51,590 nt of DNA from Verrucomicrobiia bacterium (GTDB taxonomy: Bacteria > Verrucomicrobiota > Verrucomicrobiia > Opitutales > Opitutaceae): assembly GCA_011525695.1 (NCBI GenBank), contig WYBX01000047.1:1-51590 (forward strand), written 5' to 3'. The translations under genes were made by a program, and so were the position numbers. The notes below the pieces were generated by a model. The model had not been told where the DNA came from. It worked only from the letters and a program-made list of their open reading frames with translations, and searched no databases. Each line of letters starts with the position of its first letter. Positions within the stretch are counted from its first letter, which is position 1. Below, piece by piece: positions 34,214-40,698 of the stretch.

Positions 34214-35205
34214 GGGCTGATGATAAACTGTCGCCAGGCACTCGTCATGGCCGCGAGTTCACGGGGTGGCCGCGGCAAATGGCGGCAGCAGAATTCCGTC
34301 ACCACCTCACGCTGCGACGGCGCAGTCAAGTACTCGACTGGCGACTTGCCATGAACCCGGGCCAGCAGCAGGCAGAGCAAGAGGCGGGCGGTGCGTTCCT
34401 CCAACCGCTCATCCCGGCCGGTGCCGAGCGCGTCCTGGTATGCCGACCAGAAGGTGGGAATGAGCGCGAGGATGGGATCGGGCCGGGAAGCATGCAACAG
34501 CGCCTTCAGGTGCAGATGGGTGAGCAGAAACGCCACATCGAAGGCCGGGTCTCCAAACCAGGCGACCTCGGCATCGAGCACGGTGACACGATCGCCCGAC
34601 ACGAGCAGGTTCTTCGGCGAATAGTCCCCGTGCACGAGCGCCTGGTCCGAATGCTCCAGTCTCCGCGCCTCGTCACGCAATTCCGCGGCCACCGCCGGCA
34701 CCCGTTCTGCCGTCGTGAGCAGATAGGGCGCAATCCGGAGGGCGTGGAAATTCGGGAGCGTCGAAAAGCGCCCGCGCATCGCCTGGTCCGCCCACGATGA
34801 GCGATGCAGCCGGCCGAGCAGTACGCCGGCCCGGCGTGCATCCTCGGGCCGGGCGTCCCCCGCCAACAATCGCGCCTTCCAGGTCACGGCTCCGCCTCCA
34901 ACGTACTCCATCGCGAACCAGCCCGCCTCCGGATCGGCGGCCAGAATCCGCGGGACCGACTCCGGCGCCACCCCCCGCGCGTATTCGAACCAGTCCCGCT
35001 CGACCCGGTTCCGGGAGACATCGGCAAACCACTCGTCACGCACCCGCAGCTTCGGCAGCGCGCGCTTGACCACGAAGCAGCCTCCCTTCGTCTCCACTAA
35101 ATGGATATCGCTCGACACCCCGCCGCCCAGCGGCGTCAGCCGCACTTCGCTCCCGGTCGCGAGCCCGGCGGATCGCAGGCGGGCAATCAGTTCGGTGGAC
35201 GTCAT
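34210..35205 (-). CDS. APH/choline-kinase-fold small-molecule kinase
   Basis: A 331-residue phosphotransferase family protein. The catalytic loop is LVHGDYSPKNLLV (near residue 185), followed by VTVLDAEVAWFGDPAFDVAFLLTH, whose Asp is the metal-binding site; GGCFVVKRALP supplies the ATP-binding Lys. Such kinases phosphorylate hydroxyl groups of small molecules (methylthioribose, choline, homoserine, hydroxylysine). ATG at 35205 is preferred over GTG at 35220. Its stop overlaps the enolase paralogue ATG, and its start overlaps the stop of an orphan Tat signal-peptide frame. Together with the enolase variant it suggests phosphorylation then dehydration of an unknown substrate. Confidence 0.8.
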   Translation of the reverse strand: MTSTELIARLRSAGLATGSEVRLTPLGGGVSSDIHLVETKGGCFVVKRALPKLRVRDEWFADVSRNRVERDWFEYARGVAPESVPRILAADPEAGWFAMEYVGGGAVTWKARLLAGDARPEDARRAGVLLGRLHRSSWADQAMRGRFSTLPNFHALRIAPYLLTTAERVPAVAAELRDEARRLEHSDQALVHGDYSPKNLLVSGDRVTVLDAEVAWFGDPAFDVAFLLTHLHLKALLHASRPDPILALIPTFWSAYQDALGTGRDERLEERTARLLLCLLLARVHGKSPVEYLTAPSQREVVTEFCCRHLPRPPRELAAMTSAWRQFIISP

Positions 35206-35285
35206 CGCCCGTGGACGCACGATCCGGCCGCGCCCAGCCCGGCGGCCTTGAACAAGTCACGTCGCTTCATCGTTCGATCGATCAT
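35202..35285 (-). pseudogene. Orphan Tat signal-peptide frame
   Basis: A short frame beginning ATG at 35285 (or 35270) encodes MKRRDLFKAAGLGAAGSC and stops at 35202. It is an excellent Tat signal peptide (twin Arg, hydrophobic core) with only five further residues and no mature domain. The stop overlaps the kinase ATG as ATGA. It is probably the leader remnant of a deleted Tat-exported protein, or less likely a tiny translated leader. It lies between the 1185-residue fusion gene and the kinase, all on the minus strand. Confidence 0.6.
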
Positions 35286-35334
35286 GGTTGCGGTGTTCGC
35301 CACGGGGTGTGGGCGCGACCGGGCCATACCGGGC

Positions 35335-38300
35335 TCAACTCGCCGGTCCGCGGGCGAGTTCGTTCAGATACTCCTCCAGATTCGTGTACCCGTCACCGTC
35401 TCGATCCCGGCGACCATCGCTCGCGTCCCGGGCATCAAGGCCACGCTCCCGTTCCCAGTCGTCAGGCATGCCATCCCGGTCCGCGTCGTACGGCGGAGGC
35501 GCCGAACGCAACTCCGGCCAGCCGCCGACCTCGGATTCATCATCGATGATTTTCCCGCCCCCGGTGATCACGTCATTCACGAGCCGCGTGTCGACCGCGT
35601 CGCGCTTCGGGCGGGTGGCGCCGACGTCGGCGATCACCCTCCGGTAGGCGGCCACCGCGTCCTCGGTCGGGCAGATCTCGCTGACCGGCGTGGGCGCCGA
35701 AAGCTTGAAGGCGGCAATTTGCGCGGGGGTCCACTTGGGGTCCCACATCACCAGGCTCCAGGGATCCGCCGGATAGCCGTCCGCCATCCAGTTGCCCTCG
35801 AAATAACCCCGACTGGCGAGCACCCGCTGAAAGAAGGCGTGACGACCACCGGAATTCGGCCCCGGTTTATAGTAATTTCCGACAAAATTCATCCGCGTCA
35901 CACTGTTGGCCCCCGCCTGCGTGTTATATCCTGCATACGGGTTCATCCAGTTATAAATAACATTGTTCCGAAAATCGAAGGTCAGCCCCTGCGGATCGGC
36001 GCTGACGTCATTATAATTCCCGGGATACGGATTCCGCGAGTTGTTGTGGAGATATAAATTATGGTGATACGAGTATTCCATGCCGTAGCCGCCCTTCGCC
36101 AGTGTCCCGTAACCATGCGCCGCGGGGCTGGAATGCGCAGAACGGTTCAGGCTCTCGCCGATGATGCACCATTGCACCGAGACCTTGTCGACCCTCGGCC
36201 CTCGCGGCTGGACGGAACTCGAAAGGTTCTCGTCCACCGACCAGGTGGCCGAACAGTGATCGATGATGATATTGGTTCCGCCGACAACGGTGATGCTGTC
36301 CATGCCCTCGGCGGTTCCGCCGCCCTCCCGAAACGCCTCGTCAGAACTCCGGCTTCGGATATGGCGCACCACGACGTCGTCCGCCGCAACCTCGAGCGGA
36401 TAGCGCGCCAGGCAGATGCCGTCCCCCGGCGCCGTTTGGCCCGCAATTGTAATGAAAGGATGGGTGATGCGCATCCGGCTGCGTAGGTGAATCGTCCCGG
36501 ACACGCGAAACACGACGGTGCGCGGCCCCCTCGCCTCCACCGCGGCCCGCAGGCTGCCGGGTCCGCTGTCATGGAGATTCGTCACTTCATGCACCGCGCC
36601 GCCGCGGCCGCCCCGGGACCATTTGCCGACGCCCTCGGCCCCCGGAAAAGCGAGCGTCCGGCTGTCCGCGGCCAGCCATTCGCAGAAGTCATCGCTCCCC
36701 TCCCGGCCATCCGGCTTGAACTGCAGGCTGAATTTTCTGGCGGCGCCGGCCGCGGCGTAGGCATCCCGAATGACTGCCGCCGTCTTTTCGGCCACCGCCG
36801 GCTCGAGCGTCCGGACCCGGGCTTCGACCGGAGCCGCGAGGAGGAGGGGCCGGGGGGCCAGGGTCGCGGCCAGATCCGGCAGATCGTAGCCCATGAGGGC
36901 GCGGGGTACGATCCCGTCGATATACCTGCGTTCGAAATATTCCTCCTCCAATAGCGCCTGGTAGGAGAGCAGCGGCGCAACCAGCGCAATTCGCGCCAGG
37001 GCGGGAGTGAAGGCCGCGGCGTGAATCAACTCGACGCCAAGTTCGCCCCTCGCGGCGCCCGTGATCCGCGCGGCATCCACATCCGTCCGGGCCTGCAGCA
37101 CCGCGGTCAGCCGCGCGACGTCGCCAGCCCGGACCGCGACAAGACTGCGCCCCGTCAGCATGGCCGCCTCCCATGCATCGGGATTGGGAGCGGTTTCACC
37201 AATACCTCCGAGATCGGGAGCCAGCACCACCACACCGCGGCGCGTCAGCCGTTCCAGTTCTCCGCCCACCCCGGCCTCCGCCGCCTTGCCCTGCGGGTGA
37301 AGATAAATCACCGCCGGACGGCGGCCGGCGCCCTCGGGCACAAACAGCAGGTACGGGACCGGATAGTCCCCCTCCCCTTCAATCACGTACTTCTCGATGA
37401 CATATCCGTCGCGCTGGTACCTTCCCGCCAGCATTGGCACCCGCACATCACGCGGCTCCTCGTAGCCCGAAAGCTCACGCGCAGCCCGCCGCACGTCCTC
37501 CAGATGCCGCGGCCACCGCCGCCGCTCCTCGAGTCGCCGGACGAGGTACCGCCCGACCGTGCGGCTGACGGTGAAGAAATTCTCGCACTCCAACGAGGTG
37601 GCCACCTGCCCTGTCGGCGTTACCTGCATTTCCTCCGGCGTCGGAAACTCGACATCCTCGTCCCGCGGCGAGCCGGGCACGCCCAGGTGCTTCTGGAAAA
37701 AGGCGTACGTCGCCTCGCGGGTCTTCGTGGTGTAGCCGTGCTCGAAGTCGTCCTCGACCATTTCGAGGTTCCCGGGTGCACCCAACGCGGCAAACGCCCG
37801 CCTGGCTTCGGCGAAAGTCTCCCGGGCCCCCTGAATGTTGAAGAAATCCCGCGTCGTCGCCGCCACCAGGGTCGGCCGGGGAGCACGGGCCAGCAGGTAA
37901 TCGGCATGATCGATGCCGCGCGCAAGCTGCCGATAGAGATACTGCTCCGGATCCTGCGGTCCGCGCGTCTGGAGAAGACGGTGATAGTTCGTGATGAAAT
38001 TCCCCGGGACGGAGGCATCGATGCGTTCGTCCATGGCCGACACATAGGCGGTCTGCGTGCCGCCGCCGGAGTTTCCGCACATGCCGATCCGCTTCATGTC
38101 CACCTCGCTCCGGGTCGCGAGGTAATCCACCGCCCGCATGCCGTCCCAGTTCATCGCGAGAGCCAGGGAATAGTTCGTCAATTGTGGCGGCATTCCCATG
38201 TAGGAGTGCTGCGCGGACGCCTTGCCCAGTCGGGAAACGCCCTTCTCCGCATCGAAATACTGCGAACGTTCGCCCTGGGAAAGCGGATCGAAGGCGAAGA

Positions 38301-38892
38301 CGATGAATCCCTTCCGTACCAGATTCAGCACGATGCGCAAATACGATGCGCCGGGATCGACATTCCGGAATGCATCCGCCGTATGGCCGCTTGCGAAGAT
38401 GACCGTGGCGCCGGGCGCATTCAGGCCTTCGGGAATGAACAAGGCCGCCGTCACCGGGAATCCGGGCAGCGCATCGTAGATAATCTTCTCGATCCGATAT
38501 CCGCGCTTGGTCACCACGCCGGTGGTTCGTGCGCGCAGGGGCGCCTTGACCGGCAATGGGCCGAGCATTTCCTCGCGCAGGACCTTCTGCACCCAAGCAC
38601 GCCGTTCCTGCCATTCCGACTGCGATTTGAACCCGGCCACCGTCGCCGACCGGGCCTGCATCTGCCTGATGCCTTCACCGCTCAGATGATAATAAAGCGC
38701 GTGGGAGGCATTCGTCTGCGTCGGCCAACGCGTCATCACGTTCAGATCTTCCGGGCGGGAAGCGGCCGCCGCAGCAGGCACCGCGGCTCCCCCGGGGGAG
38801 CCAAACAGGACCAGTCCAAAGTACACGATGACGCGGCCCCAGCGTGAAAAACCCGCTTCAGTCAAACGGTGCAGGGGATGTCGTGAATTCAT
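35335..38892 (-). CDS. Double esterase/pectate lyase fusion protein
   Basis: A 1185-residue exported multi-domain enzyme. Signal-like N-terminus (GRVIVYFGLVLFGSPGGAAV) with ATG at 38892 (TTG 38898 is the alternative). Residues about 100-430 form an alpha/beta-hydrolase (acetylxylan/pectin acetylesterase-like) with nucleophile elbow GNSGGG near 272. Residues about 480-745 repeat the fold but have GAARGELG instead of the Ser elbow near 614. From about 750 a right-handed beta-helix follows, similar to PL1-type pectate lyases (FPGAEGVGKWSRGGRGG, TIAGQTAPGDGICL). The C-terminus has a Ca-binding repeat (DADRDGMPDDWE, DRDGDGYTNLEEYL). It likely deacetylates and cleaves pectin. Divergent from the LacI gene. 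Confidence 0.8.
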   Translation of the reverse strand: MNSRHPLHRLTEAGFSRWGRVIVYFGLVLFGSPGGAAVPAAAAASRPEDLNVMTRWPTQTNASHALYYHLSGEGIRQMQARSATVAGFKSQSEWQERRAWVQKVLREEMLGPLPVKAPLRARTTGVVTKRGYRIEKIIYDALPGFPVTAALFIPEGLNAPGATVIFASGHTADAFRNVDPGASYLRIVLNLVRKGFIVFAFDPLSQGERSQYFDAEKGVSRLGKASAQHSYMGMPPQLTNYSLALAMNWDGMRAVDYLATRSEVDMKRIGMCGNSGGGTQTAYVSAMDERIDASVPGNFITNYHRLLQTRGPQDPEQYLYRQLARGIDHADYLLARAPRPTLVAATTRDFFNIQGARETFAEARRAFAALGAPGNLEMVEDDFEHGYTTKTREATYAFFQKHLGVPGSPRDEDVEFPTPEEMQVTPTGQVATSLECENFFTVSRTVGRYLVRRLEERRRWPRHLEDVRRAARELSGYEEPRDVRVPMLAGRYQRDGYVIEKYVIEGEGDYPVPYLLFVPEGAGRRPAVIYLHPQGKAAEAGVGGELERLTRRGVVVLAPDLGGIGETAPNPDAWEAAMLTGRSLVAVRAGDVARLTAVLQARTDVDAARITGAARGELGVELIHAAAFTPALARIALVAPLLSYQALLEEEYFERRYIDGIVPRALMGYDLPDLAATLAPRPLLLAAPVEARVRTLEPAVAEKTAAVIRDAYAAAGAARKFSLQFKPDGREGSDDFCEWLAADSRTLAFPGAEGVGKWSRGGRGGAVHEVTNLHDSGPGSLRAAVEARGPRTVVFRVSGTIHLRSRMRITHPFITIAGQTAPGDGICLARYPLEVAADDVVVRHIRSRSSDEAFREGGGTAEGMDSITVVGGTNIIIDHCSATWSVDENLSSSVQPRGPRVDKVSVQWCIIGESLNRSAHSSPAAHGYGTLAKGGYGMEYSYHHNLYLHNNSRNPYPGNYNDVSADPQGLTFDFRNNVIYNWMNPYAGYNTQAGANSVTRMNFVGNYYKPGPNSGGRHAFFQRVLASRGYFEGNWMADGYPADPWSLVMWDPKWTPAQIAAFKLSAPTPVSEICPTEDAVAAYRRVIADVGATRPKRDAVDTRLVNDVITGGGKIIDDESEVGGWPELRSAPPPYDADRDGMPDDWERERGLDARDASDGRRDRDGDGYTNLEEYLNELARGPAS

Positions 38893-39002
38893 GGGCAAGC
38901 GTTATTTCAGCCGGCGAGGGAGCTCGCACTCGATGGTTCGAAGAGGGTATTGGGAGCAACTCCGCCGCACAGCTGCGAACTGCATCGGAAAGGTTTCCTG
39001 CA

Positions 39003-39017
39003 CTCAAGAAATTTGAG
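39003..39017. promoter_or_regulatory. CTCAAGAAATTTGAG palindrome in LacI intergenic region
   Basis: CTCAA (39003-39007) and TTGAG (39013-39017) form a perfect palindrome around GAAAT, in the 313-base divergent gap (38893-39205) between the pectate lyase fusion and the LacI gene. A second half-site TTTCTTGCC is at 39055-39063. These are plausible operators for the LacI protein. The gap holds no supported gene. Confidence 0.5.
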
Positions 39018-39205
39018 CATAGCCCCGTCGGCGGTCCCAATTGGATGAGAGGTCTTTCTTGCCGGACATTTCATTCCATCCACACTCCCATGCGCGTCCG
39101 GAGATGGAGGACGGCCGACACAAAGTTGTCGCTTCCTTCTGATCCGGGACTCACTTTCCCAAGATAAGGTCGCCGACATTCGGGAAATTCGTTCGATCAG
39201 CCAAC

Positions 39206-40258
39206 ATGACAAGAAAATTCACCCTTCATGATCTTGCGCGAACTGCCAAGGTAAGTGCTGCCACCGTATCTCGGGTGGTGGCAGGCAACCCCACCGTGGA
39301 CCGCGAGATCCGCGTTCATGTCCAGCGGACTGCCGAGAAAATGGGGATCGATCTCGAGGAGCGCAGGAGGAGCCGGTCCAAGATTATCGCATTTCTTTTC
39401 GCCAATCAGGGCATTCTCCACAACTTTCAGGCCCGCTTGCTTGTGGGCGCAGAGGCTTGGTGTGCAAATCAGGGTTGGGAAATGCTTTTCCTCACGTTTC
39501 GTTACACGCCGGAAACCCCGCCGCACGCCCTTCACCTTCCTCAATTGCTGGGCGAAAAGGCCAATGCCCGCGCCGCCGTTCTCGCCGGCACCCACTTCCC
39601 GAACATGCTGGACGCTTTGTACGCGCGGGGCATGCCCTTCGTGACTTTGGGAAACAACGTCGTGGGCGATTGGAAGCCGGACATCTGTGATTCCGTGTAC
39701 AGCGATGACATCAGCGGGGCTGCCGAGGCTACCAGCCATCTGATTGCCAAAGGGCACCGTTCGATCGTCTACATCGGAAACCTGCACCTCACCTGGTTCA
39801 GTCGCTGTGCCCGCGGCTATGAGAAAGCGATGACCGCGGCCGGGCTCGAACCGCGGGTTCTTGATTTTCGGTCGGACGATGTGCAGGTGGGGTATCTCAC
39901 CGCCAAATCGCTGTTCGCCCGTTCTGATCGGCCGACCGCCATTGTGGCGGGAAATGATCAAGTCGCTGTCGGGGTTTATGATGCGCTGCGAGAACTGCGC
40001 ATTTCAATTCCGGACGATGTCAGCATCATCGGCATTAACGATACGCAGGGGACGAACCTTGTCCCCCGACTCACCTCGGTCCGATCGTTTCCGGAGGAGT
40101 TGGGACGCCAGATGGCAGAGTTCGTCCTCAATCGGCTTCAGAATCCGGGTCTGCCACGGCAGGAATTGTCGATTCCCACGCAGTTGGTCCCCCGGGAATC
40201 GGTGGCGACGATCAGCGTTCCTCGTACCACCCCCCCGATGCCGGTGGGCGTCACTTGA
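39206..40258 (+). CDS. LacI-family transcriptional regulator
   Basis: A 350-residue regulator. The N-terminal HTH (TLHDLARTAKVSAATVSRVV) and hinge are followed by a periplasmic-binding-protein-like sensor (about residues 60-330) with VGYLTAKSLFARSDRPTAIVAGNDQVAVGVYDALRELRI and the ISIPDDVSIIGINDT region typical of LacI. It likely represses, or responds to sugars derived from, the two neighbouring pectinolytic genes. It is divergent from the 35335-38892 gene and upstream of the PL10 fusion gene. AAGAAA/TTTCTT palindromes occur on both sides. Confidence 0.92.
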   Translation: MTRKFTLHDLARTAKVSAATVSRVVAGNPTVDREIRVHVQRTAEKMGIDLEERRRSRSKIIAFLFANQGILHNFQARLLVGAEAWCANQGWEMLFLTFRYTPETPPHALHLPQLLGEKANARAAVLAGTHFPNMLDALYARGMPFVTLGNNVVGDWKPDICDSVYSDDISGAAEATSHLIAKGHRSIVYIGNLHLTWFSRCARGYEKAMTAAGLEPRVLDFRSDDVQVGYLTAKSLFARSDRPTAIVAGNDQVAVGVYDALRELRISIPDDVSIIGINDTQGTNLVPRLTSVRSFPEELGRQMAEFVLNRLQNPGLPRQELSIPTQLVPRESVATISVPRTTPPMPVGVT

Positions 40259-40343
40259 GCCGGAACGAACTGGCGGCCCCCGTGCGTCCAACCCTGCGAG
40301 CGGAGCTTTGCTCGATCGCTTTCAGAATTCGATGCCCGTTCGG

Positions 40344-40357
40344 AAGAAACTTTCTTG
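40344..40357 (+). promoter_or_regulatory. AAGAAA-C-TTTCTT palindrome downstream of LacI gene
   Basis: AAGAAA (40344-40349) and TTTCTTG (40351-40357) form a perfect 6-base inverted repeat with a 1-base spacer. It lies 86 bases after the LacI stop and about 340 bases before the PL10 fusion start. The spacer differs from the 2-base spacer at 29623, so a shared binding protein is likely but unproven. The rest of the gap from 40259 to 40457 holds nothing supported. Confidence 0.45.
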
Positions 40358-40457
40358 ACCCCATTTCGCAGAGGACGCTCCCTGCTGGCAAGCACCGGCG
40401 GCTCCGATTAGGCGATCTCTCGCTGATCCGCGTCGAATCGCTCCTGCTGTCGTCAAA

Positions 40458-40640
40458 ATGTTCGGACTCCACCCCTTCGATGCCGAGGCCAATGGCGAGG
40501 GATTGCTGATTGCGGACTTAGCCCAGCTGCACCGCAAATCTTCCTTCCAGCGGTACCGGGTCGACCTCATCGGCGCCGCCGCGGCCGCGGTTGTCGTTGG
40601 GCTTCTCATCGGACTGGCCCATCTCATTCCCGCAGCCTGA
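40458..40640 (+). CDS. Small predicted single-membrane-span protein
   Basis: A 60-residue frame with a charged start (MFGLHPFDAEANGEGLL) and one C-terminal hydrophobic helix (LIGAAAAAVVVGLLIGLAHL). It would be tail-anchored with an intracellular N-terminus. No domain is recognised. It lies between the LacI gene and the PL10 fusion, 58 bases before the latter. It may be a chance frame, but the helix is well defined. Confidence 0.3.
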   Translation: MFGLHPFDAEANGEGLLIADLAQLHRKSSFQRYRVDLIGAAAAAVVVGLLIGLAHLIPAA

Positions 40641-40698
40641 GCCACGGTCCGCCCGGACAGCATCCGTCCCGCCCTCCTCATCCTTGCAATTCATTCCC

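Noticed and set aside
37021..38847. 608-codon plus-strand frame inside the pectinase fusion gene
   Set aside because: No domain or leader; opposite strand of a well supported gene.
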